A stretch of DNA of 64,000 nt from Sporohalobacter salinus (GTDB lineage Bacteria; Bacillota; Halanaerobiia; Halobacteroidales; Acetohalobiaceae), in contig NZ_JAFBEG010000009.1 of the NCBI RefSeq assembly GCF_016908635.1, forward strand, positions 32,144 to 96,143, read 5' to 3'. Below are positions 18,769-29,195 of this stretch, piece after piece. The first letter of the stretch is position 1; each line of letters starts with the position of its first letter. The position numbers and the translations under genes were made by a program. The notes below the pieces were generated by a model that saw nothing but the letters and a program-made list of their open reading frames with translations, did not search any database and was not told where the DNA came from.

Positions 18769-20505
18769 ATGGAATTTACTGGTGCAGAAATTTTTGTCAA
18801 ATCATTGTTAGAAGAAGGGATTGAAAAAATCTTTGGTCATCCAGGTGGTGCTGTCATACCTATTTATGATGTATTATATGAGACTGATATTGAACATGTT
18901 TTGGCTAGACATGAGCAGGGAGCAGCACATGTAGCTGATGGTTATGCCCGGAGTACTGGTAGACCTGGCGTCTGTCTTGCTACTTCTGGACCAGGAGCAA
19001 CTAATTTAGTAACAGGATTGGCTACTGCTTATATGGATTCGGTTCCATTGGTAGCATTTACTGGGCAGGTGCCAACAGGAATGCTGGGAACAGATGCTTT
19101 TCAGGAGGCAGATATAACTGGAGCTACTTTACCGATGACTAAACATAATTACTTAGTTCAGCATGTAGAAGATCTATCCAGGATAATTAAAGAGGCTTTT
19201 CATATTGCTACTACAGGAAGGCCGGGACCTGTCTTAATTGATATTCCTAAAGATGTTCAGATGGCAAAGACTACTTTTGAGTATCCAGCTAAAGTGGAGT
19301 TGCCTGGCTATGGACCTACTTACAGCGGACATAAGTTGCAGATAAAGAAGGCAGCAAAGGCGATTAAGCAGGCTGAAAAGCCGGTAATCTATGCAGGAGG
19401 TGGAGTAGTAGCTAGTGGTGCCGCAGAGGAATTACGAAAATTGGCCAGAAAGGCTGAAATTCCTGTAACTACAACTTTAATGGGACTGGGAAGTTTTTCT
19501 GAAACTGATGACTTGGCCTTAGAAATGTTAGGGATGCATGGTACTGAATATGCTAATTATGCTGTGTCAGAAACTGACTTATTAATTGCTGTCGGAGCAA
19601 GATTTGATGATCGGGTAACTGGAGATTTAGAAACCTTTGCTAAAAGAGCTAAGATTGTTCATATAGATATTGATCCAGCAGAAGTTTCAAAACGAGTTGC
19701 AGTAGATATTCCTATAGTAGGCGATGTTAAGAATGTACTACAGGACTTAAATCAACAGGTCCAAGAGCAGAAACATAGTAAATGGCGTCAAAAGATTCAG
19801 GATTGGAAACAGAAATCAGTTATATCCAAAGATAAAACTACCAAAGTACTGACTCCGAAGTTTATAATTGAAAAAATTGATGAAATAACAGATGATAATA
19901 CATTAATTACAACAGAGGTTGGACAGAATCAGATGTGGGCTGCACAATATTATAAATATAATAAGCCACGCAGTTTCATTTCTTCTGGTGGGCTAGGGAC
20001 TATGGGTTATGGTTTTCCAGCCAGTTTGGGGGTGCAAAGTGGAAATCCGGAGGCTACAGTTTTTTGTATAGCTGGTGATGGAAGTTTACAAATGAATTCT
20101 CAGGAATTAGCTACTGCTGTACAGCATGAATTACCGATTAATGTGGCAATACTTAATAATAGTTATTTGGGAATGGTTAGACAGTGGCAGGAGATATTTA
20201 ATGAGAAACGATATGCATCTACTTGTTTGAAACGGCGAAAAAGTTGTCCGCCTAATTGTTCTGGCCCAGACTCTGATAGGAATTGTCCTGAAATGACTCC
20301 TGATTTTGTTAAATTAGCGGAGGCATATGGTGCAGTGGGGATTAGGGTTACTAAAACTTCGGAAGTAAAATCCGCATTAGAAAAAGCAGTTGCTAGTTCA
20401 AAACCGGTAATAATAGATTTTGTAATTGAACGAGAAGAGAATGTTTTTCCAATGGTACCATCAGGAGGTAGCCTTGATAATATGTTAGTAGGAGGGAATG
20501 ATTAA
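18769..20505 (+). CDS. ilvB: acetolactate synthase large subunit
   Basis: 578 aa ThDP enzyme. Condenses pyruvate to acetolactate, or pyruvate with 2-oxobutyrate to acetohydroxybutyrate. The catalytic Glu is in ARHEQGAAHVADGYA, and the ThDP/Mg motif is GDGSLQMNSQELATA. Unusual: residues about 484-508 form a Cys-rich insertion (C486-x6-C493-x3-C497-x8-C506) just before TPDFVKLAEAYG, where most homologues have a short loop. Stop overlaps the ilvN start (TAATG). First gene after the T-box. Confidence 0.96.
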   Translation: MEFTGAEIFVKSLLEEGIEKIFGHPGGAVIPIYDVLYETDIEHVLARHEQGAAHVADGYARSTGRPGVCLATSGPGATNLVTGLATAYMDSVPLVAFTGQVPTGMLGTDAFQEADITGATLPMTKHNYLVQHVEDLSRIIKEAFHIATTGRPGPVLIDIPKDVQMAKTTFEYPAKVELPGYGPTYSGHKLQIKKAAKAIKQAEKPVIYAGGGVVASGAAEELRKLARKAEIPVTTTLMGLGSFSETDDLALEMLGMHGTEYANYAVSETDLLIAVGARFDDRVTGDLETFAKRAKIVHIDIDPAEVSKRVAVDIPIVGDVKNVLQDLNQQVQEQKHSKWRQKIQDWKQKSVISKDKTTKVLTPKFIIEKIDEITDDNTLITTEVGQNQMWAAQYYKYNKPRSFISSGGLGTMGYGFPASLGVQSGNPEATVFCIAGDGSLQMNSQELATAVQHELPINVAILNNSYLGMVRQWQEIFNEKRYASTCLKRRKSCPPNCSGPDSDRNCPEMTPDFVKLAEAYGAVGIRVTKTSEVKSALEKAVASSKPVIIDFVIEREENVFPMVPSGGSLDNMLVGGND

Positions 20506-20981
20506 TGAAGCATACAGTTGCTGTATTAGTAGCTAATAAATCTGGAGTTTTAACTAGAATTGCAAGTTTATTCAGTAGAAGGGGATTTAATATAGACAGT
20601 TTATCAGTGGGAACTACAGAAGATCCTAAGGTTTCGCGGATTACTATTGTAGTAGAAGGTGGAGACCATGTTTTAGAGCAGGTTACTAAACAGTTAAATA
20701 AGTTGATAGATGTTTATAAGGTCAGTGATATTACTAATGATTCTTCAATAGACAGAGATCTAGCGTTAATTAAGGTAAAGGCAAATTCTGAAGATAGATC
20801 AGAGATTATGCAAGTGGTAGATATTTTTAGGGGAAAAATAGTGGATGTTTCTTCAGATTCATTAGTAATTGAGATTACTGGTGATGAAGAAAAGGTAAAT
20901 GCTTTAGAAGAATTATTGAGATCTTTTGGTATTATAGAATTGGTTCGTACAGGAAAAATTTCTATGGTACGTGGAGGTTAG
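20505..20981 (+). CDS. ilvN: acetolactate synthase regulatory subunit
   Basis: 158 aa. Starts with the ACT domain (HTVAVLVANKSGVLTRIASLF, FNIDSLSVGTTEDP) that binds valine for feedback inhibition, followed by the C-terminal domain that activates IlvB. Normal length. Overlaps ilvB by 1 nt. Confidence 0.96.
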   Translation: MKHTVAVLVANKSGVLTRIASLFSRRGFNIDSLSVGTTEDPKVSRITIVVEGGDHVLEQVTKQLNKLIDVYKVSDITNDSSIDRDLALIKVKANSEDRSEIMQVVDIFRGKIVDVSSDSLVIEITGDEEKVNALEELLRSFGIIELVRTGKISMVRGG

Positions 20982-21038
20982 GAGTAAAATAAAGGAAGTA
21001 TAACTTTAAATATAAATCTTAAAAAGGAGCTGATTGTA

Positions 21039-22028
21039 ATGAAAATGTATTATGATGAAGATGCTAATTTGGAATATTTAGAAGAAAGAACAGTTGCAGT
21101 TATAGGTTATGGTAGTCAAGGGCATGCTCAATCTCAAAATTTAAGAGATTCTGGGGTAGATGTTATTGTAGCTGAACTAGAAGGAACAGAGAATTATAAT
21201 CAGGCAGTTGAAGATGGTTTTGAGCCTTTAAGTGCCAAAGAGGCTGCTAAAAAAGCTGATGTAATCCAAATTTTATTACCTGATGAAGTACAAAAGGAGG
21301 TCTATTATAATTCTGTTGAACCTAATTTAGAGGCTGAAAATGCACTTGTTTTTTCACATGGGTTTAATATTCACTATAAACAGATTGTGCCCCCGGAGAA
21401 TGTAGATGTTTATATGGTAGCTCCTAAAGGTCCAGGACATTTAGTGAGAAGAGTATATACTGAAGGGGAAGGAGTTCCAAGTTTAATTGCTGTTTATCAA
21501 GATGCAACAGGTAAAGCTAAAGATTTTGCTTTAGCCCATGCTAAAGGTATTGGTGGTACACGGGGAGGAGTAATTGAAACTACCTTTAAGGAAGAAACTG
21601 AGACTGATCTTTTCGGTGAGCAGGCAGTACTTTGTGGGGGAGCTACTGAACTAGTCAAGGCTGGTTTTGAAACATTAACTGAGGCAGGCTATCAGCCGGA
21701 AATTGCTTATTTTGAATGCTTGCATGAATTGAAATTAATTGTTGATTTAATGTATGAAGGTGGGCTTGCTAAGATGAGAAATTCTATTTCTGATACTGCT
21801 GAGTATGGAGACTTAATTGCTGGTGATAAAGTAATTAATGATAAATCTAGAGAAGCAATGCGGGAACTTTTGGATAAGGTTAGGAATGGAGAGTTTGCTA
21901 AACGATGGTTACTTGAAAATAAGGTGGGGCGTCCATCTTATTTGAAGCGAAAAGAGATTGATGCCAATCATGAGATTGAGAAGGTAGGAAAGAAATTGAG
22001 AGATATGATGGATTGGATTGAAGATTAA
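21039..22028 (+). CDS. ilvC: ketol-acid reductoisomerase, class I, with acidic cofactor loop
   Basis: 329 aa. Isomerises and reduces acetolactate and acetohydroxybutyrate. The Rossmann motif is [12 protein letters not shown] (residues 23-34). Catalytic acids lie in the knotted C-terminal domain ([28 protein letters not shown]). Class I because it is short. The loop after beta-2, A45-E-L-E-G-T-E-N-Y53, has Glu and Asn where NADPH enzymes have Arg/Lys and Ser, which suggests NADH use. Confidence 0.95.
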   Translation: MKMYYDEDANLEYLEERTVAVIGYGSQGHAQSQNLRDSGVDVIVAELEGTENYNQAVEDGFEPLSAKEAAKKADVIQILLPDEVQKEVYYNSVEPNLEAENALVFSHGFNIHYKQIVPPENVDVYMVAPKGPGHLVRRVYTEGEGVPSLIAVYQDATGKAKDFALAHAKGIGGTRGGVIETTFKEETETDLFGEQAVLCGGATELVKAGFETLTEAGYQPEIAYFECLHELKLIVDLMYEGGLAKMRNSISDTAEYGDLIAGDKVINDKSREAMRELLDKVRNGEFAKRWLLENKVGRPSYLKRKEIDANHEIEKVGKKLRDMMDWIED

Positions 22029-22072
22029 GTAGAGGATATTTATAGATTTGGATGTTATGGAGGGATTAATAA

Positions 22073-23617
22073 ATGAGTGAGGGAGAAGTTAAGATATTTG
22101 ATACTACTTTAAGAGATGGTGAGCAGTCGCCAGGAGTTAGTTTGAATATTGAGGAAAAATTGGAGATTGCCCATCAATTAGCTAGGTTAGATGTAGATGT
22201 AATTGAAGCTGGATTTCCAATTGCCTCTGAAGGAGATTTTGAGGCAGTTAAACAGATTGCTAAAGAAGTAGAAGGGCCAGTGATTGCTGGTTTGGCCCGG
22301 TCTACTAAAGGAGATATTGATCGTGCCTGGGAAGCTTTGCAATATTCTAATAAGCCACGTATTCATACGTTTATAGCTACTTCTCCGGTTCATATGGAGT
22401 ATAAGTTACAGAAGTCTCCGCAAGAAGTATTAGAAAGTGTTACTGAAGCTGTTGAATATGCTAAGGGTTATACAGATGATGTAGAATTTTCAGCTGAAGA
22501 TGCCTTTCGCAGCGATAAAGATTTTCTCTGTCAGGTGGTAGAAAGAGCAGTCGAAGCTGGAGCGACTACTGTTAATATTCCTGATACTGTTGGTTATGCT
22601 ACTCCGGCAGAATTTGGAGGTTTAATTAAATATATCTGTGAAAATGTTTCTAATATTGACGAGACAATTATTAGTGTGCATTGTCATAATGATCTTGGCC
22701 TAGCAGTAGCTAATTCCCTAGCAGCTGTAGAAAATGGGGCCCAACAAATAGAATGTGCTGTTAATGGAATTGGTGAACGGGCAGGTAATACTGCTTTAGA
22801 AGAAGTAGTAATGGCTTTAAATACACGGAATGATTATTTTGATCAAACACCAGAAATTGTTTTAGATCAAATCTATAAGACTAGTAAATTAGTTAGTTCA
22901 TTGACAGGAATGTCAGTTCAGGCTAATAAAGCTATTGTAGGAAAGAATGCTTTTGCTCATGAATCAGGGATTCATCAAGATGGTGTAATCAAAGAAAGAA
23001 CTACTTATGAAATTATGGATGCCAAGACTATTGGGTTAAGTGAAAATCGAATTGTTCTTGGAAAACATTCGGGCCGTCATGCATTTAAAGAAAGATTGGG
23101 TGAACTGGGTTATGAGTTGGAAGAAGATAATCTAGAGAAGACTTTCAAGCGTTTTAAGGAGTTAGCTGATCGAAAGCAGTCAATTACTGATAGAGATTTG
23201 GAAGCATTAGTAGAAGATGAATTAAAAGTGATACCACAGGCTTATGAATTGATGGCTATTCAAGTTACTAGCGGTGATGAAGTATTGCCAACAGCTACTT
23301 TGAAATTAAAAGTTAACGAGGAAGTAATTATTGATTCAGCTTGTTGTGAAGGCGGGCCTATTGATGCTGTTTACGAAACTGTTAATCGAATTACTGGTTT
23401 GGACTGTAAGCTAGAAAGTTATGCAATCGATGCTATTACTAGTGGTAAGGATGCCTTGGGAGAAGTAACAGTTAAACTACATTACAATGAAGAATTATTC
23501 ATTGGACGTGGAGTTAGTATTGATGTAATTGAAGCTAGTGCAAAGGCTTACTTGAATGCAGTTAATAAAGTATTGTATGAAAATGAAGATTTGATTGGAG
23601 AGAAGGAGGACAATTAA
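22073..23617 (+). CDS. leuA: 2-isopropylmalate synthase
   Basis: 514 aa. Condenses acetyl-CoA with 2-oxoisovalerate, the first step of leucine synthesis. The catalytic barrel has [16 protein letters not shown] and the [13 protein letters not shown] metal motif. The C-terminal third (about 395-505) is the LeuA allosteric dimer domain that binds leucine. GGAGGG precedes the ATG. leuC begins 2 nt after its stop. Confidence 0.96.
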   Translation: MSEGEVKIFDTTLRDGEQSPGVSLNIEEKLEIAHQLARLDVDVIEAGFPIASEGDFEAVKQIAKEVEGPVIAGLARSTKGDIDRAWEALQYSNKPRIHTFIATSPVHMEYKLQKSPQEVLESVTEAVEYAKGYTDDVEFSAEDAFRSDKDFLCQVVERAVEAGATTVNIPDTVGYATPAEFGGLIKYICENVSNIDETIISVHCHNDLGLAVANSLAAVENGAQQIECAVNGIGERAGNTALEEVVMALNTRNDYFDQTPEIVLDQIYKTSKLVSSLTGMSVQANKAIVGKNAFAHESGIHQDGVIKERTTYEIMDAKTIGLSENRIVLGKHSGRHAFKERLGELGYELEEDNLEKTFKRFKELADRKQSITDRDLEALVEDELKVIPQAYELMAIQVTSGDEVLPTATLKLKVNEEVIIDSACCEGGPIDAVYETVNRITGLDCKLESYAIDAITSGKDALGEVTVKLHYNEELFIGRGVSIDVIEASAKAYLNAVNKVLYENEDLIGEKEDN

Positions 23618-23618
23618 G

Positions 23619-24881
23619 ATGGGGATGACAATGGTAGAAAAGATTTTAGCTGATCATGCTAATAGGGAAGAAGTTCAAGCTGGAGAGTTGATTAATGCTA
23701 AGTTAGATATTGTTCTTGGTAATGATGTTACTACTCCTGTAGCTATTAATGAATTTAATAAGATAGGTGTAGATGAAGTATTTGATAAAGAGCGAGTAGT
23801 AATTGTTCCGGATCATTTTGTTCCTAATAAAGATATTAACTCAGCTGAACAGTGTAAATTTACTAGAGAATTTGCAGCTGAGAAAGAATTAGTTAATTAT
23901 TTTGAAATTGGTGAAATGGGAATAGAACATTGTCTTCTTCCAGAACAAGGATTAGTCTTACCTGGAGATACAGTTATTGGAGCTGATTCTCATACTTGCA
24001 CTTATGGAGCCTTAGGAGCTTTTGCTACTGGTGTTGGAAGTACAGATATGGCTGCCGGTATGGCTACTGGTGAAGCTTGGTTTAAGGTGCCGGAGACGAT
24101 TAAGTTTGTCTATCAGGGTGAATTGAATGATTGGGTTGGTGGTAAAGATTTGATTTTATATACTATCGGTGATATTGGAGTTGATGGAGCATTATATAAA
24201 GCAATGGAATTCAGTGGTGAAGTAATTGAGAATCTACCAATGGATCACCGTTTTACTATGTCCAATATGGCCATTGAAGCTGGTGGTAAGTGTGGATTAA
24301 TTAAACCAGATCAGACTACTATAGATTATGTGGAAGATAGAGCGCAGCGTGATTATAAATTATATCAAAGCGATGAGGATGCAGAATATGAGCAGGTAAT
24401 TGAATATGATGTAAGTAAGATTGAACCACAAGTAGCGTTTCCTCATTTACCTGAGAATACTAGAGGAATTAGTGAAGTGGGCAATGTTGGAATTGATCAG
24501 GCAGTAATCGGTTCTTGTACTAATGGACGTCTTGACGATCTACGTTTAGCTGCCGAAGTATTAGAAGGAAAGAAAGCAGATGATAGTGTTAGATTAATTA
24601 TTTTCCCTGGAACACAGGAAATTTATAAGCAGGCTATGAAAGAAGGCTTGATCGAGATCTTTATTGATGCTGGCGCTGCTGTCAGTACTCCAACTTGTGG
24701 ACCTTGCTTAGGCGGTCATATGGGGGTTTTAGCTGCAGGTGAACGAGCAATTGCTACTACTAATCGTAATTTTGTTGGTCGAATGGGGCATCCAGAGAGC
24801 GAAGTTTATCTGTCCAATCCAGCAGTTGCTGCAGCTTCGGCTATCAAAGGAAAAATTGTCAGTCCGAAGGAGGTAATATAG
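23619..24881 (+). CDS. leuC: 3-isopropylmalate dehydratase large subunit
   Basis: 420 aa, the shorter HacA/archaeal-like form. Aconitase-family Fe-S cysteines are in [25 protein letters not shown] and [15 protein letters not shown] at 23619 is chosen because AAGGAGG (23603-23609) precedes it; an in-frame TTG at 23595 lies inside leuA. With LeuD it isomerises 2-isopropylmalate and probably also citramalate made by CimA. Confidence 0.95.
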   Translation: MGMTMVEKILADHANREEVQAGELINAKLDIVLGNDVTTPVAINEFNKIGVDEVFDKERVVIVPDHFVPNKDINSAEQCKFTREFAAEKELVNYFEIGEMGIEHCLLPEQGLVLPGDTVIGADSHTCTYGALGAFATGVGSTDMAAGMATGEAWFKVPETIKFVYQGELNDWVGGKDLILYTIGDIGVDGALYKAMEFSGEVIENLPMDHRFTMSNMAIEAGGKCGLIKPDQTTIDYVEDRAQRDYKLYQSDEDAEYEQVIEYDVSKIEPQVAFPHLPENTRGISEVGNVGIDQAVIGSCTNGRLDDLRLAAEVLEGKKADDSVRLIIFPGTQEIYKQAMKEGLIEIFIDAGAAVSTPTCGPCLGGHMGVLAAGERAIATTNRNFVGRMGHPESEVYLSNPAVAAASAIKGKIVSPKEVI

Positions 24882-25376
24882 ATGGAATTAAGAGGTCGAG
24901 CTTGGAAATATGGTGATGATATAGACACAGATGTAATTATCCCAGCCCGCTATTTAAATACTTCTGAGCCTGAGGAATTGGCAAAGTATTGCCTTAAAGA
25001 TTTAGATGAGGATTTTGTAAATAAGATGAATGAAGGAGATATGATAGTTGCTGCCAAGAACTTCGGCTGCGGTAGTTCACGAGAACATGCCCCTTTAGCA
25101 ATTAAGGCTGCAGGTGTTTCTTGTGTTATTGCTAAATCTTTTGCTCGGATTTTTTATCGGAATGCCATCAATATCGGTTTGCCTATTTTGGAATCTATAG
25201 AAGCAGTAGATGGTATTGATACAGAAGATGAAGTAGAAGTTGATGTTGAATCAGGAGAGATTAGAAATTTGACTAAAGGTGAAGTCTATCAGGCAGAGCC
25301 ATTTCCTGAATTTATGCAGGATATAATTCAGGTAGGCGGCTTAATTAATTATGTAGCAGGAAAGGTGGATAAATAA
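24882..25376 (+). CDS. leuD: 3-isopropylmalate dehydratase small subunit
   Basis: 164 aa swivel subunit of the LeuCD isomerase. Family motifs are [16 protein letters not shown] and [14 protein letters not shown], then [19 protein letters not shown]. It starts at the base after the leuC stop and overlaps leuB by 1 nt. The short form matches the HacA-type large subunit upstream. Confidence 0.96.
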   Translation: MELRGRAWKYGDDIDTDVIIPARYLNTSEPEELAKYCLKDLDEDFVNKMNEGDMIVAAKNFGCGSSREHAPLAIKAAGVSCVIAKSFARIFYRNAINIGLPILESIEAVDGIDTEDEVEVDVESGEIRNLTKGEVYQAEPFPEFMQDIIQVGGLINYVAGKVDK

Positions 25377-26422
25377 TGAATAAAATAGCAGTAATTCCTG
25401 GTGATGGAATAGGACCAGAAGTAACCGCTGAAGGTGTTAAAGTATTAGAAGCGTTAGCGGCCGATTCGAAATTGGATTTTGAGTTTGAGTACTTCAATTT
25501 AGGTGCTGATCATTATTTAGAGACGGGGGAATTGCTAACTGATGAAGTTAAAGAAGAATTAGCTCAATTTGACGCTATTTATTTAGGAGCAGTTGGTGAT
25601 CCTCGAGTTAAACCTGGAATTTTAGAGAAAGGGATTCTACTAGATTTGCGGTTTACCTTTGATCAATATATCAATTTACGTCCTATTAAATTATTGAGTG
25701 AAGAGTTTACTCCTCTTAAAAATAAGACTGGAGAGGATATAGATTTTACAGTTGTACGTGAAAATACCGAGGGATTATATTCTGGATTTGGAGGAGTATT
25801 AAAGAAGGATACTTCTGATGAGGTAGCTACTCAGGAGATGATTAATACTCGTAAGGGAGTAGAAAGAGTAATTAGATATGCATTTGACTATGTTCAGGAT
25901 AGAGATGAAGTCGATAAAGTAACAGTCTGTGATAAGAGAAATGTCTTGACTTATGCCCATGGTCTTTGGCAGCGTGTTTTTGATGATGTTGTAAAGGATT
26001 ATCCTGAAGTGGAAAGTGATCATATGTTGGTAGATGCTATGACAATGAAGATGGTACGCGCTCCAGAAGATTTTGATGTAGTAGTTACCTGTAATATGTT
26101 TGGGGATATTATTACTGATCTAGGAGCTGAATTGCAGGGAGGTATGGGGTTAGCTGTATCTGGTAATATTAATCCAGAAGGTGTATCTATGTTTGAACCA
26201 GTTCATGGTTCAGCTCCTGATATTGCTGGAGAGAATATAGCTAATCCGACGGCTGCTATTTTAGCAGCGGCAATGATGGTTGAAGTTTTAGGTCATAAGG
26301 AGGAATCTAAAAGAATTGAAACAGCAATTCAACAGGCATTGATTAATAATGAAACAACGCCTGATATGGGTGGGGATTTATCGACTATGGAAGCTGGAGA
26401 TCATATCAGTAGTTTATTATAA
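25376..26422 (+). CDS. leuB: 3-isopropylmalate dehydrogenase (LeuB; probably also acts on 3-methylmalate)
   Basis: 348 aa beta-decarboxylating dehydrogenase. Motifs include IPGDGIGPEVTAEG, RENTEGLYSGFGG, CNMFGDIITDLGAELQGG and FEPVHGSAPDIAG. The substrate loop DLRFTFDQYINLRPIKLL differs from classical LeuB and is closer to the tartrate/malate/3-methylmalate branch. This fits an enzyme that also serves the citramalate route. Overlaps leuD by 1 nt; cimA follows after 37 nt. Confidence 0.9.
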   Translation: MNKIAVIPGDGIGPEVTAEGVKVLEALAADSKLDFEFEYFNLGADHYLETGELLTDEVKEELAQFDAIYLGAVGDPRVKPGILEKGILLDLRFTFDQYINLRPIKLLSEEFTPLKNKTGEDIDFTVVRENTEGLYSGFGGVLKKDTSDEVATQEMINTRKGVERVIRYAFDYVQDRDEVDKVTVCDKRNVLTYAHGLWQRVFDDVVKDYPEVESDHMLVDAMTMKMVRAPEDFDVVVTCNMFGDIITDLGAELQGGMGLAVSGNINPEGVSMFEPVHGSAPDIAGENIANPTAAILAAAMMVEVLGHKEESKRIETAIQQALINNETTPDMGGDLSTMEAGDHISSLL

Positions 26423-26459
26423 GTAGTTAGTAGAGAGTAGAAGTGAGGTGTATTCGAGA

Positions 26460-28022
26460 ATGGTTGAATTATATGATACAACTTTGCGTGATGGTACTCA
26501 GCGAGAAGGGATTTCTTATTCAACTGAGGATAAATTGAGAATAACTGAAAAATTAGATGAATTGGGAATTGATTATATAGAAGGGGGGTGGCCTGGTTCA
26601 AATCCTAAAGATATTGAGTATTTTCAGCAGGTAAAACAGCTGTCCTTGACCAAGGCCAAAATAGCTGCTTTTGGGAGTACCCGCCGCCCAGATATAGGAG
26701 TAGAAGAAGATAGTAATTTAGAGGCAATCATGTCATCTGGAGTAGAAATAGCTACTATATTCGGTAAGAGCTGGGATTTTCATGTAACTGAAGCATTACA
26801 GACTAATTTAGATGAAAATTTGGCTATGATTGAGGATACTATTAGTTATCTTAAAAGCAATGGTTTGACAGTCTTTTATGATGCAGAGCATTTCTTTGAT
26901 GCTTATAAATCTAATCCTGATTATGCCCTAGAGACAATTCAAGCTGCTGATAAAGGAGGAGCAGACACAATTATCCTTTGTGATACTAATGGTGGAACAT
27001 TACCTATAGAGCTTAAAAAGATAATTGAGAAAGTAAAAGATAAGGTTGAAGCTCCGCTAGGAATTCATGCTCATAATGATTCTGATGTAGCAGTGGCTAA
27101 TTCTCTTTTAGCAGTTCAGGCAGGAATAACTCAGGTGCAGGGAACTATTAATGGTTATGGAGAGCGGTGTGGAAATGCTAATTTGAGTTCTATAATTCCT
27201 AATTTAAAGTTAAAGCAGGGAATTGATTGTATCAGAGAAGAACAATTAAAAAAGTTGACCGAAGTATCTAGATTTATTAGCGAAGTAGCTAATTTACTGC
27301 CGCCGACACATAAACCGTATATAGGAGATAGTGCTTTTGCTCATAAGGGTGGAATACATGTTAGTGCTTTGATGAAGAATCCTGAGACTTATGAGCATTT
27401 AGATCCAGAAGTAATAGGAAATCATCGGAAAGTATTAGTATCTGAATTGTCTGGTAAGAGTAACTTGATGTATAAGGCAGAAGAATATGGAATTGAATTT
27501 GATAAGGAGAATGAAGACTTAAAACAGGCTTTAGAGGAGATTAAAGTTCTAGAACATCAAGGCTATCAGTTTGAAGGGGCTGAGGCTTCCTTTGAAATTT
27601 TAATGAAGAAGGCCATTAATAGTTATGAAAAGTTATTTAAATTAGAAGGATGTCGGATTATTACTGAAAAAGATTCTGAATTAACTCTGGTTTCTGAAGC
27701 TACAATTAAAGTAAGAGTTAATGAACAAGTAATGCATACAGCAGCTGAAGGAAAAGGGCCGGTTAATGCTTTGGATAATGCTTTGCGAAAAGCATTATTT
27801 GAATTTTATCCTGCTTTAGAAGAAATTTATCTAATAGATTATAAGGTTCGAGTTTTAGATGGTAATGATGGAACAGAAGCTAAAGTTAGAGTTTTAATCG
27901 AATCTAGTAATGGCAGTGATACTTGGGGAACTGTAGGTGTTTCAACAAATATAATTGAAGCCAGTTGGCAGGCGTTAGTAGACAGTATAGAATATGGCAT
28001 AAAGTTGAAACAAAATAAATAG
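26460..28022 (+). CDS. cimA: (R)-citramalate synthase
   Basis: 520 aa LeuA-family enzyme condensing acetyl-CoA with pyruvate to give citramalate, the threonine-independent entry to isoleucine. The motif [16 protein letters not shown] (rather than LeuA's DGEQSPG) and [13 protein letters not shown] mark the CimA group; the C-terminal LeuA allosteric domain is present. ATG at 26460 lies 9 nt after GTGAGGTG; an in-frame GTG at 26448 overlaps that site. Its last codons are duplicated 110 nt downstream, so the C-terminus may have been altered. Confidence 0.92.
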   Translation: MVELYDTTLRDGTQREGISYSTEDKLRITEKLDELGIDYIEGGWPGSNPKDIEYFQQVKQLSLTKAKIAAFGSTRRPDIGVEEDSNLEAIMSSGVEIATIFGKSWDFHVTEALQTNLDENLAMIEDTISYLKSNGLTVFYDAEHFFDAYKSNPDYALETIQAADKGGADTIILCDTNGGTLPIELKKIIEKVKDKVEAPLGIHAHNDSDVAVANSLLAVQAGITQVQGTINGYGERCGNANLSSIIPNLKLKQGIDCIREEQLKKLTEVSRFISEVANLLPPTHKPYIGDSAFAHKGGIHVSALMKNPETYEHLDPEVIGNHRKVLVSELSGKSNLMYKAEEYGIEFDKENEDLKQALEEIKVLEHQGYQFEGAEASFEILMKKAINSYEKLFKLEGCRIITEKDSELTLVSEATIKVRVNEQVMHTAAEGKGPVNALDNALRKALFEFYPALEEIYLIDYKVRVLDGNDGTEAKVRVLIESSNGSDTWGTVGVSTNIIEASWQALVDSIEYGIKLKQNK

Positions 28023-28117
28023 TAGTTGATTTTAATGTTGACGGGTAGTTTACACTTTCGTCAGCCTGCTAGTTCGTGCAGGCTGTAAGGGACAGTATAG
28101 AATATGGCATAAAGTTG
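27981..28117 (+). repeat. 27-bp direct repeat of the cimA 3' end flanking an 83-bp structured insert
   Basis: The 27 bases at 27981-28007 (beginning GACAGTATAG) recur exactly at 28091-28117. The 83 bases between contain two adjoining inverted repeats, TGACG/CGTCA (28039-28063) and CAGCCTGC/GCAGGCTG (28062-28085). In the cimA frame the second copy reads on as EWDKK-stop, an alternative natural-looking C-terminus. Confidence 0.8.
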
Positions 28118-28186
28118 GAATGGGATAAGAAGTAATTAACTTTAATTTAAGTAATCAATTGTAATTTGTAATATATCTAATTGACG

Positions 28187-28215
28187 GAAGCAGAGCTAAG
28201 CTCTGCTTCTTTTTG
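28187..28215 (+). terminator. intrinsic terminator of the ilv-leu operon
   Basis: GAAGCAGAGCT pairs with AGCTCTGCTTC (28187-28209), followed by T5. The remaining bases from 28118 to 28335 show no gene. Confidence 0.92.
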
Positions 28216-28335
28216 CTTTTGTAGAGCATATTTGCTAGATTTTCTGTTATTTTAACTTTAACTCTAGATGAAAGTATAGTAAAATTATAACGGATAAGTT
28301 AATATTGAATATTGTAAAGAAAGTGAGGTGAGCGG

Positions 28336-29088
28336 ATGAAGTATGTTAGATTCAAGGCTGATTCAGAGATTAAGTATGGCATTTTAGAAGGTGAAGTTAT
28401 TAAGCTAATTGATGGAAATATAATGGGAGATTATAGAATAATGGATGAATATTACTCACTGTCGGAAGTGAATTTATTAGCACCTTGTCAGCCTGGTAAA
28501 ATAGTCTGTATTGGATTGAATTATTTAGATCATGCAAAAGAATTAGATATGGATTTACCAGAAGAGCCGACGATTTTTATGAAGCCGGCTACTGCGGTAA
28601 TAGGACCAGGGGATGTAATTGAATATCCAGAGATGAGTAATCATCTTGATTATGAGGCTGAGATAGCGGCAGTGATTAAAGAAGAGGCTAAAAATGTAAC
28701 AGTAGAAGAAGTAAAGGACTATATTCTTGGTTATACATGTTTGAATGATATTACGGCTCGTGATCTGCAGGAGGAAGATGGACAGTGGACTCGGGCTAAA
28801 TCCTTTGATACTTTTGCGCCGTTAGGTCCAGTAATAGCTACGGAAGTAGATCCTAATGATTTAAAGATTCAATTATTTAAAAATGGGTCACTTAAACAGG
28901 ATTCAACTACTGCTCAGATGATTTGTGATATGGAAGAGGTTGTTAGCTTTATTTCTCAAATCATGACTTTAGAGCCTGGTGATGTAATTACTACCGGTAC
29001 TCCTCCAGGAACAAGTTCAACGGAGAAGGGAGACAAGTTAGAAGTTAAAATTGAAGGTATTGGTAGTTTAATAAATAGTGTTGGATAG
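28336..29088 (+). CDS. fumarylacetoacetate hydrolase (FAH) family protein
   Basis: 250 aa. Metal-binding acidic residues are in HLDYEAEIAAVI and the later GYTCLNDITARDLQ. The core phrase KIVCIGLNYLDHAKEL and the ending GDVITTGTPPGTSS are characteristic. Members act as acylpyruvases, oxaloacetate tautomerases or decarboxylases, and hydroxyhepta-dienedioate isomerases; the substrate here is not known. Single gene between a terminator and glmM. Confidence 0.88.
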   Translation: MKYVRFKADSEIKYGILEGEVIKLIDGNIMGDYRIMDEYYSLSEVNLLAPCQPGKIVCIGLNYLDHAKELDMDLPEEPTIFMKPATAVIGPGDVIEYPEMSNHLDYEAEIAAVIKEEAKNVTVEEVKDYILGYTCLNDITARDLQEEDGQWTRAKSFDTFAPLGPVIATEVDPNDLKIQLFKNGSLKQDSTTAQMICDMEEVVSFISQIMTLEPGDVITTGTPPGTSSTEKGDKLEVKIEGIGSLINSVG

Positions 29089-29195
29089 AATTTGATTTTA
29101 ATCTATTTTTTGTTATAAACACTTTTGTATAGATGAGCATATAATGAGAATGTAAGTTTAGTAAATAGACTTAATCTTAAAGTGGAGGTGAAAGA

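Noticed and set aside
26590..26615. GGTTCAAATCC, resembling a tRNA T-loop
   Set aside because: It lies within the conserved coding sequence of cimA and no tRNA acceptor or anticodon arms surround it.
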